Origin: JBLHHI01 sp047614125 | GTDB lineage: Bacteria > Bacteroidota > Bacteroidia > NS11-12g > UBA9320 | DNA length: 11,160 nucleotides | Assembly: GCA_047614125.1 (NCBI GenBank) | Contig: JBLHHI010000108.1 | Location: 1 to 11,160, forward strand | Direction: 5' to 3' | Shown: positions 1-7,687 of the stretch, in pieces | Layout: each line of letters starts with the position of its first letter | Position numbering within the stretch: the stretch's first letter is position 1 | Position numbers and translations under genes: made by a program | Notes under the pieces: model-generated | The model's database searches: none | What the model saw: only the letters and a program-made list of their open reading frames with translations | What the model was told of the DNA's origin: nothing

Positions 1-56
1 TAATAAGATAAGGTATTATTATAAAAAAAATTTTAACGAAACTAAAAACGACCCAA

Positions 57-1586
57 ATGCTTCAACGCGTACATCAAAATTACATTCAACTGGCCTTTTT
101 TAAATTGCCAAAAAGAAACAACACATGGCGGATGATTACTGGCAAGTTAGCGCTTTTAATGACGTCGACCACCTTGCTTTTATTTGCGTTTACCAATCAT
201 GCTGTTGCACAAGATAATCTTACTTTGTACAATATGAAAACCGTTCCGCAACGCATTGCCATTAATCCGGCTTTGAAAAGTGATGCGGGTTCCTTTGTTG
301 GATTTCCGTTGGTATCTTCACAACAATTTGGTTTTACAAATTCCACCTTAAGTTTAGGTGCCGTCCTAAGCACGATTGAACAAGGCAATGGCGATACTAC
401 CTACCTCAATCTCACCAAGTTTGCTGGATTGATGAAAAAGACCAATTTCTTTGGAATTGATTATTCTACCGACTTATTGGGCATTGGATTTTCTATTGGC
501 AAAAAGAACTATCTCTACTTGAGCAGTTCATTAACCTTTGCTGCCAGAATTAACTATCCCGGCGATTTGATTGCCTTAATTACGGAAGGAAACGGAGGTA
601 AGAACCTCGATCGTACCTTTAATTTCGATTTTGGATTTGATCAAATAGCCTACGCCGATTTTGGTTTGGGATACAGCCGAAAGTTGATGGATGACAAATT
701 AACCGTGGGTGCTCGTTATCGCTATATAAAAGGCATTTCGGCTTTTAACACCGAACGCAATGACCTTACTTTTCACACCAACCCACATGGCTATGATTTA
801 ACGGTTTCCGCGGATCTTAAATTTAACGCTTCTAACTCCGTTGGATCCATGGATAGCTTAAATGATATGGCTAACTTCGACCCAACTGAACTCACCATGC
901 AAGACGTGCTTCAATCAAAAAACTCAGGGTACGCCTTAGACTTTGGCATGGAGTACAGATTGACTTCGGCCATAACTATAACCGCATCTGTGCGAAACAT
1001 TGGGAAAATAACTTGGAACACAAATGTAATTAACGCCGTTTCGGAACATCCCGGGGCTTCGTACCCCTTTACTGGCGTTGATATTGACGATTTAGAACCA
1101 GAGCGACCTAGAGAAATTATGGGTAGAATTGCTGACACCCTGATTGATCGCTTCCGTTTAAAACAAACCAACACAAGCTTTACAACCGGTTTGTTCGCTT
1201 CCTTTTATTTAGGTGGAAATTACAACATCATGAAAGATCACAATGTAGGTGTTTTATTTTCAGGTGGGGTGTATCAATCATACATCAATCCGGCAATAAC
1301 CCTAAGCTGGAATTCGAAGCTTACCAATGTTTTGGCCATTTCGAGTTCTTACACCATTGCCAACAACAGCTTTGCCAACCTTGGTCTTGGGTTTTCGCTG
1401 AACCTTGGTCCCATCCAATTGTACGCTGTATCGGATAATTTAGTAGGCGTTTTCTTCCCAAACGACGTTCAAAACCTCAGCGCACGTGTGGGAATAAACA
1501 TCACGGGAAAGCGCCAGGACGAAGAAAAAGCAGCTGCCAAAAAGGAGGCACAACAACGTAAGAAAGCCGCAAAAAAGAATAAATAA
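57..1586 (+). CDS. DUF5723-type outer-membrane beta-barrel protein, secreted
   Basis: Likely an outer-membrane beta-barrel of unknown function. The protein shows a Sec signal peptide whose hydrophobic core lies at residues 31-46, with probable cleavage after A51 (HAVA/QDN). This is followed by an NPA motif at 70-72 and a GFPL segment, as is usual near the N-terminus of DUF5723 and PorP-like barrels. The rest is a run of alternating glycine- and aromatic-rich strands such as YADFGLGYSRKL and VGARYRYI. The start is uncertain: ATG 57 gives a 25-residue basic extension before a normal signal peptide, and ATG 132 (M26) would give a conventional one (MITGKLALL...). Neither has a clear ribosome binding site. 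After the last strand (ARVGINIT) comes a roughly 25-residue Lys/Ala/Glu-rich tail, odd for a barrel, which usually ends in an aromatic strand residue. The family call rests on remembered sequence pattern; that it is an exported barrel is firmer than the DUF number. Confidence 0.82.
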   Translation: MLQRVHQNYIQLAFFKLPKRNNTWRMITGKLALLMTSTTLLLFAFTNHAVAQDNLTLYNMKTVPQRIAINPALKSDAGSFVGFPLVSSQQFGFTNSTLSLGAVLSTIEQGNGDTTYLNLTKFAGLMKKTNFFGIDYSTDLLGIGFSIGKKNYLYLSSSLTFAARINYPGDLIALITEGNGGKNLDRTFNFDFGFDQIAYADFGLGYSRKLMDDKLTVGARYRYIKGISAFNTERNDLTFHTNPHGYDLTVSADLKFNASNSVGSMDSLNDMANFDPTELTMQDVLQSKNSGYALDFGMEYRLTSAITITASVRNIGKITWNTNVINAVSEHPGASYPFTGVDIDDLEPERPREIMGRIADTLIDRFRLKQTNTSFTTGLFASFYLGGNYNIMKDHNVGVLFSGGVYQSYINPAITLSWNSKLTNVLAISSSYTIANNSFANLGLGFSLNLGPIQLYAVSDNLVGVFFPNDVQNLSARVGINITGKRQDEEKAAAKKEAQQRKKAAKKNK

Positions 1587-1590
1587 CAGA

Positions 1591-2514
1591 TTACCAACGG
1601 CTTAGGTCCGCAACGATTTCGTCCGCTGCCGTGTGAGGATTGTACCACCTTGCAGTGGTTTTGTTCTTAAACCAGGTAAGCTGTCGCTTGGCATATCGCC
1701 TGGTGTTTTGTTTTATTTTATCAATGGCTTCTGGCAACGTGTAAATTCCATCCATGTAATCAAAGAGTTCTTTGTATCCAACGGTTTTAAGTGCATTTTG
1801 ATCTCGATGTGCGTATACAGATTTAACTTCATCGAGTAAGCCTTTTTTCATCATCACATCAACTCGTTGATTGATGCGGTCATACAAATCTGCCCGAGGC
1901 CATTCAATGGCCACATAATTTGTCTTGAACGGCCGATTAACCAAAGGCGGTTCTACTTGTTCCAGATGCGTTTTCCCAGTTACCCTAACTCGCTCTATGG
2001 CCCGCATGAGCCTATGAGGATTTTTGGTATCCAACATTTTATAATGACTTGGGTCCATTCCCTTCAATATGTTTTGCAAGGCTTCTATTCCTTCTTCTTG
2101 GTGCAAGTCTTGTAATTCTTTTCGAATATTCGTTGAATCTTTCGCTTCTTGTTCATGAAAGCCATGAGTTACGGCCTCAATGAACAGACCACTTCCCCCA
2201 ACCAATACTACGTGATCGGCTTTGGCAAATAACTCATCAATTTTAGCGAGTGCATCCAACGCGTATTTACCAGCAGAATAGGGTTCTGTAATAGATCGAG
2301 AGGAAATGAAGTGATGCGGAACCAACGCGAGTTCTTCTGCACTTGGGCGAGCAACACCAATGTTTAGTTCTTTGTAAAACTGTCGAGAATCCGCCGATAT
2401 TATTTCTGTATTGAGCCTTCCAGCCAGCGCAATGGCCAAGCTGGTTTTACCTGAGGCAGTAGCACCACCAACAACCAGTAGTTGTTTCGAAATGGGTGCC
2501 TTAGGTGAAGACAT
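1591..2514 (-). CDS. miaA: tRNA dimethylallyltransferase MiaA
   Basis: Transfers the dimethylallyl group of DMAPP to N6 of A37 in tRNAs reading UNN codons, giving i6A37, in the cytosol. The P-loop GGATASGKT spans residues 16-24 and is followed by the substrate-binding DSRQFY at 42-47, whose Asp is the expected general base. LVGGSGLF lies near residues 102-110, and the conserved C-terminal block with KTVGYKELFDY and RRYAKRQLTWFK is present. At 307 residues it is close to the E. coli enzyme (316). It is the last gene of a three-gene minus-strand operon. Its ATG (2514-2512) shares one base with the TAA of the upstream acidic-protein gene (TAATG), so translation is probably coupled and no separate promoter is needed. 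Its stop is 4 bp from the stop of the convergent barrel gene. All key motifs are intact. Confidence 0.97.
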   Translation of the reverse strand: MSSPKAPISKQLLVVGGATASGKTSLAIALAGRLNTEIISADSRQFYKELNIGVARPSAEELALVPHHFISSRSITEPYSAGKYALDALAKIDELFAKADHVVLVGGSGLFIEAVTHGFHEQEAKDSTNIRKELQDLHQEEGIEALQNILKGMDPSHYKMLDTKNPHRLMRAIERVRVTGKTHLEQVEPPLVNRPFKTNYVAIEWPRADLYDRINQRVDVMMKKGLLDEVKSVYAHRDQNALKTVGYKELFDYMDGIYTLPEAIDKIKQNTRRYAKRQLTWFKNKTTARWYNPHTAADEIVADLSRW

Positions 2515-3092
2515 TAATCATCATCTTCATCCACGTCATCGTCGCCATCCCCACCTTCATCTTCATCGCTGTTATCTCCCAGATCAACGGCATCATCATC
2601 CATGCCCATTTCACTTACATCGGGTTCCTCGGCTTCTCGGATGATGTCATCCACCAATTCTTCAAACTCATTGGTTGCGAGACCTATGGTAACAATCTTC
2701 GTTTGTTTTGGTGCCACTCCAATCGATTTAATACATACCGGAAAAGACATGTCTACATCCGATTTTTGAATCTTAAAGAGTTGTATGCGAAACGACCATT
2801 CCATTTCATCATGCGTAATCAAAAGTATCTTCTGGTGTGGATCGTTCACTTGAGTATTAAGCTTGCATTCAGCCATTTGAGTAACGCCTTCTTTATCAGC
2901 ATTGGTAATCTCCTTACCCTTTCTCCAATTATCGCCACTTATATAAAACGAGGCGGTTACATCGGGGTTAAACTTGATGCTTTCCACTATGCCCTTGTAT
3001 AAATCGGCAAACGATTGACTTGCGCGTACTTCAATAATACGCTCCACTTCATCAACGTCTTCAAACGTTATTTTAAAACGGTAAATTATCAT
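2514..3092 (-). CDS. plasmid pRiA4b ORF-3 / IS1096 TnpR-like family protein with acidic tail
   Basis: A 192-residue soluble protein resembling the pRiA4b ORF-3 family (often labelled 'IS1096 element passenger TnpR'), whose function is unknown. The N-terminus (IIYRFKITFEDVDEVERIIEV) and the SFADLYKGIVESIKF / ASFYISGDNW segments are the typical features, with a core of about 145 residues. The last 31 residues hold 18 Asp/Glu, and the last 20 hold 14, so the tail should be disordered and strongly negative. Despite the family name nothing here looks like a mobile element: there are no inverted repeats, no transposase and no resolvase motifs. It lies between cca and miaA and overlaps each by one base (TAATG on both sides). 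This implies fixed co-translation with two tRNA enzymes and suggests, but does not prove, a role in RNA or translation. Family call fairly sure, role unknown. Confidence 0.85.
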   Translation of the reverse strand: MIIYRFKITFEDVDEVERIIEVRASQSFADLYKGIVESIKFNPDVTASFYISGDNWRKGKEITNADKEGVTQMAECKLNTQVNDPHQKILLITHDEMEWSFRIQLFKIQKSDVDMSFPVCIKSIGVAPKQTKIVTIGLATNEFEELVDDIIREAEEPDVSEMGMDDDAVDLGDNSDEDEGGDGDDDVDEDDD

Positions 3093-4510
3093 TATTTCCT
3101 ATGATTAACGGGAGTTAAGCCCATTTGTTTTCCCTTATCGAGTACAAAGGTAATCGCCTCTTCTTTAATATTTTTAATTACGCCGTCTAAAATGGCATCC
3201 TTTAAGGCATTTTTTAACAAACCCACCGGCCTCGATGGTTTTATTGCGAACAAGTTCATGATGTCTTGACCCGAAAGAACAGGCTGAAAATTTCGTATTC
3301 GATCTTTCTCTTCTAATTCGATGATCCGCTCAGACACGGTTTTTAGATTAGCTCGAAATCGCTCCACCTTTCGAACATTTTTGGACGTTATATCGGCGTT
3401 GCAAAGCGTCATCAAATCTTCAACGTCATCGCCAGCATCAAACAACAAACGGCGCACAGCGCTGTCTGTTACCGTTTCCTTGGTTAAAGCAATGGGTCGT
3501 AGGTGCAAGAGCACTAATTTTTGAACGTATTTCATCTTCGCGTCAAGCGGTAGTTTTAATCGCCTAAAAATGGGTTTGACCATTTTTGAGCCAACAAACT
3601 CATGGCCATGAAAAGTCCAACCTTCTTGTTCGTCAAAGGCCTTCGTTGGAGGTTTAGCGATGTCGTGCAACAGAGCTGCCCAACGCAACCAAAGATGATC
3701 CGTGTGCTCAGAAATTTGATCCAACACTTGAAGCGTGTGATAAAAATTGTCCTTGTGTCCTTGATTGTTGCGAATTTCAACTCCCTGTAAATCAACTAAT
3801 TCCGAGAAAAATTGGTGCAAAAGTTTAGTGTCGAATAAAATTTCAAATCCAACCGAAGGTCGATTCGATAAAATGATTTTATTCAGCTCATCCGTTATCC
3901 GTTCCCGAGAAATTATTTCCAATCGATGCGCTTGTCGTTCCATTGCCTTAAGCGTATCTGGGTGGATATCGAAACTTAATTGAGCGGCGAATCGAGCAGC
4001 ACGCATCATTCGCAATGGATCATCCGAAAAAGTAACATCCGGCTCGAGGGGAGTTCTAATTACCTTATTTTCAAGGTCTTGAACGCCGTTAAAAGGATCC
4101 ACCAGCAAACCGTAATCCAGACTATTTAAGCTAATGGCCATGGCGTTAATTGTAAAATCTCGCCGATTCTGATCATCTTCTAAGCTGCCATTTTCTACAA
4201 TCGGTTTCCTACTATCCCGCTGATACGACTCTTTTCGAGCCCCAACAAATTCAAAGTCATAATCGTTGTAACGAATGTGAGCGGTGCCAAAGTTTTTAAA
4301 ATAATTGACCTGAGCATTTGGAAGCGATTCCGCAACGGCCTCGGCAATCTTTAACCCATCGCCAATGGTAACAAAATCGATGTCCTTGCTTCGGCCACGC
4401 TTTAACAGTATGTCTCGCACAAAGCCTCCCACAACATAGGTAGGCTGGTCTATGGCGCTTGCTGCTTTGGCAACAATGTCAAATATTGGATGGGAAAGGT
4501 GCGTTTGCAT
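3092..4510 (-). CDS. cca: CCA-adding tRNA nucleotidyltransferase with HD domain
   Basis: Adds or repairs the 3'-terminal CCA of tRNAs in the cytosol; a poly(A)-polymerase-type or partial (A- or CC-adding) relative is possible, since motifs alone cannot separate these. The class II nucleotidyltransferase head shows GGFVRD at 28-33 and the metal-binding pair DID at 43-45. The templating and neck region shows RRDFTINAMA at 116-125 and DDPLRMMRAARFA at 163-175. An HD-type phosphohydrolase domain follows, with H258 in NFYHTLQVL and H282-D283 in LLHDIAKPP. The full length of 472 residues fits Bacteroidota homologues. It is the first gene of the operon with the acidic protein and miaA. A TAATTTTG box ends only 8 bases before its ATG, so its mRNA leader may be only a few bases long. 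No truncation or lost catalytic residue was seen. Confidence 0.93.
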   Translation of the reverse strand: MQTHLSHPIFDIVAKAASAIDQPTYVVGGFVRDILLKRGRSKDIDFVTIGDGLKIAEAVAESLPNAQVNYFKNFGTAHIRYNDYDFEFVGARKESYQRDSRKPIVENGSLEDDQNRRDFTINAMAISLNSLDYGLLVDPFNGVQDLENKVIRTPLEPDVTFSDDPLRMMRAARFAAQLSFDIHPDTLKAMERQAHRLEIISRERITDELNKIILSNRPSVGFEILFDTKLLHQFFSELVDLQGVEIRNNQGHKDNFYHTLQVLDQISEHTDHLWLRWAALLHDIAKPPTKAFDEQEGWTFHGHEFVGSKMVKPIFRRLKLPLDAKMKYVQKLVLLHLRPIALTKETVTDSAVRRLLFDAGDDVEDLMTLCNADITSKNVRKVERFRANLKTVSERIIELEEKDRIRNFQPVLSGQDIMNLFAIKPSRPVGLLKNALKDAILDGVIKNIKEEAITFVLDKGKQMGLTPVNHRK

Positions 4511-4518
4511 TAAAGGGG

Positions 4519-4526
4519 CAAAATTA
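4519..4526 (-). promoter_or_regulatory. -7 box of cca operon promoter (TAATTTTG)
   Basis: On the minus strand this reads TAATTTTG, a full match to the Bacteroidota -7 consensus TAnnTTTG. It lies 8 bases before the cca ATG at 4510, so transcription would begin about 3-5 bases before the start codon. No convincing TTTG was found at the usual -33 distance, so the call rests on the box and its position. Confidence 0.4.
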
Positions 4527-4530
4527 AATT

Positions 4531-4538
4531 TATCTTTG
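4531..4538 (+). promoter_or_regulatory. -7 box of possible promoter for the PorP/SprF-like gene (TATCTTTG)
   Basis: TATCTTTG matches TAnnTTTG on the plus strand. A TTTG at 4504-4507 lies 23 bases upstream, at the long end of the accepted spacing. It would give a leader of roughly 125 bases before the ATG at 4667. It lies only 4 bases from the oppositely oriented cca box, so the two promoters would compete for polymerase. Confidence is limited by the loose spacing. Confidence 0.35.
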
Positions 4539-4666
4539 AAACCATCCTCCTTAATATCAATTTGCTGCTAAGTTAATTCCGATCCTATTCTTACGGCATA
4601 ACTTGTTGATTTCAATTTCGAGCTTTCATATATAATCCAAAGGCAATCAACGTTATTTGTTTCGGT

Positions 4667-5623
4667 ATGAAGAAGGAAAATAAATTTAGCCTGCATGTTG
4701 CTGCTCTTTTCTTAGTCTGTTTTACGGCAACCAACGTTCAAGCTCAAAAGAACTACGACTTGCTCAACAGCAAAGAACTTAGCCAGTTGAGCGAGCTAAA
4801 CCCCGCCTACACCGGCATACTTAACAACATACGCGTACTTGTAAACAAAGGCGAAGAGGTGAATCTGGGTATGGAAATGCGTTTGTTTAAAAGTAAGAAT
4901 TACATCGGACTAAATTATACCAACGAGTCATTAGATCAGCTGAATCGACAAATTTATCGAGCGAGCTACGTTCGAGATTATAAATTTAACGAGCGACTCA
5001 AATTGAAGGTTGCCGGCAATTTAGAATACCAGAACAAAACCATTAAGGATCGAACACTTCTTACAAAAAGTTTTGATGATTTTGATGGTGCCTCATATTA
5101 TCAAGATTCCGCCCTGGTTAATCAATTTCAGGAACAAATAAGCTTTGCCGACTTCGGTTTGGGTGCTGGCTTAATTTTTGGCAATTTGGTTTTTGGAATA
5201 AATATCAAACATCTCAACACTCCGGAAATTTCGATGGAAGCCGGTCGGATTCGGAAGTCGGATATGGAGTTTAATGCGCAAGCCATGGGCTTCTTGGAAC
5301 TGACGTTAAATTGGAGATTGATTCCCAACCTGATATTTGCCAAGCAGGGAAGTACCGACTTTATTTCGTACGGCCTTGGCGTTAACTTTAAGGACATAAC
5401 GCTGAGCAGTCAATACGAAGAAATAGGTACTTTGTCGCAGTTGGACATGGGTTTATCATTTTTAGTTAAGCATCGTTACTTTGTGAATTTGAGTTATGTA
5501 AACCCCATTTCTGTTATCCAAACCACACAAGAAGCTTTTCTAAGACTCGCCATAAACTCAAGTCTGTTCCAAATTAAAAATGAATTGGGTGGGGTGTTGG
5601 ATCAGATTAAACGAGTGTATTGA
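4667..5623 (+). CDS. PorP/SprF family type IX secretion-associated outer-membrane protein
   Basis: Predicted outer-membrane barrel of the PorP/SprF family. Members act in Bacteroidota gliding and type IX secretion, some as partners anchoring one secreted surface protein (SprF with SprB, established for that pair). The signal peptide runs to about residue 26 (NVQA/Q). The family mark LNPAYTG follows near residue 45, and the second mark is SFADFGLGAGLIFG followed by FGINIKHLNTPE near 160-190. The length of 318 residues is normal. The ATG at 4667 was chosen because it directly precedes a standard MKK-type signal peptide. No large adhesin or other T9SS gene lies beside it, which is unusual for SprF-like copies. 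The gene is divergent from cca and 79 bp before the patatin gene on the same strand, so it may be cotranscribed with the latter. Family sure, exact role unknown. Confidence 0.88.
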   Translation: MKKENKFSLHVAALFLVCFTATNVQAQKNYDLLNSKELSQLSELNPAYTGILNNIRVLVNKGEEVNLGMEMRLFKSKNYIGLNYTNESLDQLNRQIYRASYVRDYKFNERLKLKVAGNLEYQNKTIKDRTLLTKSFDDFDGASYYQDSALVNQFQEQISFADFGLGAGLIFGNLVFGINIKHLNTPEISMEAGRIRKSDMEFNAQAMGFLELTLNWRLIPNLIFAKQGSTDFISYGLGVNFKDITLSSQYEEIGTLSQLDMGLSFLVKHRYFVNLSYVNPISVIQTTQEAFLRLAINSSLFQIKNELGGVLDQIKRVY

Positions 5624-5688
5624 TTATGTTAAAAAACTGACTGTAAAGTATTGATATTTACCTTTTCATTTACGATTTTGTAAGAACA

Positions 5689-5706
5689 ATGAACGCACCA
5701 AGTTGA
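5689..5706 (+). promoter_or_regulatory. five-codon upstream mini-ORF overlapping the patatin TTG start
   Basis: ATG AAC GCA CCA AGT TGA reads MNAPS-stop. Its TGA (5704-5706) overlaps the TTG start codon of the patatin gene (5703-5705), so ribosomes ending here could restart on the TTG. It may equally be the true ATG of the patatin gene separated from it by a base-calling error. No experimental support. Confidence 0.25.
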
Positions 5707-7643
5707 GAAATTTATTTCGATTAATTTTTAATTATTATCTCGTTGTTCGCAACTGTTGGTTCATCATCATGTTCTTGGTTATTGGTTACTTTTCGCTCGT
5801 AATCTTCGACCAAGGTCAAGATATTTTAAGCAGTCTTGGACTTAATGAAGGGGATCAAATTTTCAGGCAAACACTTATCGTTTATATCGCCGTAACATGG
5901 TGGGCATGGCAAACTTTTCGTGCTGCACGCACGCTATTGCATTTTTCATATTTCAACTTTTGGCAATATCAACCATCCTACGCACTGCGAGCTCAAGTAA
6001 TGGTTCCTCGCATTTTAGCACTCATTCCTTTTTTAATATTGGCCATTGGCATCTATAAGTCACATCAAAAGCCAACTCCCTTCTTCTTTGTGCTCTTGAG
6101 CACCACCATCTGGTTTTATGCCCTTCTCCACTTCCGTAAAGACCTGATTGTTTGGATTCGGAGTAAACGATTACGATTTAATCTCCTTGTACCGGATTAC
6201 ATCCCAATTAAAAATGGAACCTATCCCGTTGGATTCGTTTGGTCTAAGCAATGGAAATGGTTTACCTTTCGAATCATTGTGCTGCTCAGCGCATTTTTTG
6301 CTATGTATTATTTTCCGGTAACATTGCCCCAATACCTCAGCTCAGCTGCCGTTGTTCTCTTTGCTTTTGGATGTTGGCTCATCATTGCCGCACTTTTAAG
6401 CTTTTTGGAAAAATACATCCGGTTTCCGGTTTCGTTTACCGTAGTAATCTTAGTAATAACCTTTAGTTTTTTTAACAATAACCACTTGGTTCGGTCCATT
6501 ACAGGGCCCATGCCAGAACGACCTACCATACACGCTCATTTTAAATCTTGGTTGGGTTCCAGAACCTTTAATCAAAAAGACAGCATCGATGTTTATTTGG
6601 TTATGATCGAGGGCGGTGGAATTCGATCGGCCTATTGGAGTACTTCCATCTTGGCCAAGATGGAAGAGTTAAAACCAGGAATTACCGACAACATTTATGC
6701 GTACTCTGGAGTTTCGGGAGGTTCGCTTGGAGCCACTTTACGGGCCGCTTCGCAAGATGAAGACTTAACCAGTGGCGAGGTGGAAGCACGAATAAAATCC
6801 ACCCTAAATCACGACTTTCTGGCACCGGTTACAGCGGCCTTGTGTTTTACCGACTTATTGCAGAAATTTCTTCCTTTCCCCATAAAAAATTTTGATCGAG
6901 CTAAATCTTTAGAACGTTCTTGGGAAGAGGCCTGGGACCAAACAGGTGATCTTAAAATTAATTTATCCGATGGCTTTGTATCCACCTTTGCGCAAAACAA
7001 CCGCAATAAGCCCCAACGCTTACTCATGCTCAATTCTACCCATGTTGAAAGTGGTAAGCGCGTGGTTATCAGCAATGTAAATCTCGAAAACTTAGAGCCA
7101 AGTTCCATAATCGACTTCTTTTCCATCACCAAATATGATGTTCCAATAAGTACTGCCATCGGTTTAAGCTCCCGTTTTCCGTTGCTCACACCGCCGGGCT
7201 TGGTAAAGGTAAACAATCAGATTTGGGGGAGTTTGGTTGATGGTGGCTACTACGAAAACCTTGGAGCTCGTACAATGCTCGATGCGTATGTTGTTTTGAA
7301 AAAAATGGTGGTTGATGACCACTTGCCAATTCGTTTTAAGCTCTTGGCCATTCGCAATACCAAGACCGTTCATTCCGAGAAACCTGTACGTGGCATGTAC
7401 GAAACGCTATCACCAATGATTACCTTTAGTAATATTTGGGCCAATACGGGAACCGACGTACTTCGAAGCGCAACGCCTAAGATTTTGGCCAATGGCGATG
7501 CAGTAATCGAAGTGAGCCTTTTACGAGAGGATGATGAAAACATTCCCCTGGGTTGGTATTTAAGTCAAAAAGCCAAACGATCTATTGATGACCAAGTTTG
7601 GCGTTTGTATGAATTGGATTTTGTAAAATTTGTAAATGAATAA
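5703..7643 (+). CDS. membrane-anchored patatin-like phospholipase
   Basis: A Ser-Asp acyl hydrolase joined to a multi-pass membrane domain, presumably acting on membrane or lipid substrates. The N-terminal 260 residues hold about seven hydrophobic segments (roughly 19-35, 56-72, 103-118, 125-142, 188-203, 211-234, 241-256). The patatin domain follows: oxyanion glycines EGGGIR at 303-308, nucleophile elbow SGVSGG with S338, and DGG with D513. All catalytic residues are present, so it should be active. The 646-residue length comes from the membrane part. The start is TTG 5703: the frame is open from 5655 but has no ATG before 5769, and a start at 5769 would cut into the first membrane segment. 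A five-codon mini-ORF overlaps the start. It is followed by the metallohydrolase gene after 44 bp. The substrate and the side of the membrane facing the lipase domain cannot be told from sequence. Confidence 0.9.
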   Translation: MRNLFRLIFNYYLVVRNCWFIIMFLVIGYFSLVIFDQGQDILSSLGLNEGDQIFRQTLIVYIAVTWWAWQTFRAARTLLHFSYFNFWQYQPSYALRAQVMVPRILALIPFLILAIGIYKSHQKPTPFFFVLLSTTIWFYALLHFRKDLIVWIRSKRLRFNLLVPDYIPIKNGTYPVGFVWSKQWKWFTFRIIVLLSAFFAMYYFPVTLPQYLSSAAVVLFAFGCWLIIAALLSFLEKYIRFPVSFTVVILVITFSFFNNNHLVRSITGPMPERPTIHAHFKSWLGSRTFNQKDSIDVYLVMIEGGGIRSAYWSTSILAKMEELKPGITDNIYAYSGVSGGSLGATLRAASQDEDLTSGEVEARIKSTLNHDFLAPVTAALCFTDLLQKFLPFPIKNFDRAKSLERSWEEAWDQTGDLKINLSDGFVSTFAQNNRNKPQRLLMLNSTHVESGKRVVISNVNLENLEPSSIIDFFSITKYDVPISTAIGLSSRFPLLTPPGLVKVNNQIWGSLVDGGYYENLGARTMLDAYVVLKKMVVDDHLPIRFKLLAIRNTKTVHSEKPVRGMYETLSPMITFSNIWANTGTDVLRSATPKILANGDAVIEVSLLREDDENIPLGWYLSQKAKRSIDDQVWRLYELDFVKFVNE

Positions 7644-7648
7644 GCCGC

Positions 7649-7679
7649 TTTGATTACCGCCTCGAAAGACGCATTTTTG
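7649..7679 (+). promoter_or_regulatory. possible promoter of the MBL-fold hydrolase gene
   Basis: TTTG (7649-7652), a 19-base spacer, then CATTTTTG (7672-7679). The spacing is ideal for the Bacteroidota -33/-7 pair, and the -7 box has one mismatch to TAnnTTTG. The ATG at 7688 is 8 bases past the box, implying a very short leader. Confidence 0.4.
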
Positions 7680-7687
7680 CTCATCCA

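Noticed and set aside
1..56. Promoter for the first gene
   Set aside because: The 56 bases are AT-rich but hold no TTTG or TAnnTTTG element; nothing can be assigned.
2505..3002. Long plus-strand open frame antisense to the acidic protein gene
   Set aside because: It is the complement of a gene with family resemblance and two TAATG junctions. Its His- and Ile-rich product reflects antisense reading of Asp/Glu codons.
2514..3092. Mobile element or resolvase suggested by the family label IS1096 TnpR
   Set aside because: No inverted repeats, transposase or recombinase catalytic motif is present, and the gene is fused by overlap into a tRNA operon. The label is historical.
4600..4640. TTGATT / TATATAAT pair resembling an E. 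coli sigma-70 promoter before the PorP/SprF-like gene
   Set aside because: Bacteroidota primary sigma factors do not use this consensus, and such motifs are expected by chance in AT-rich DNA.
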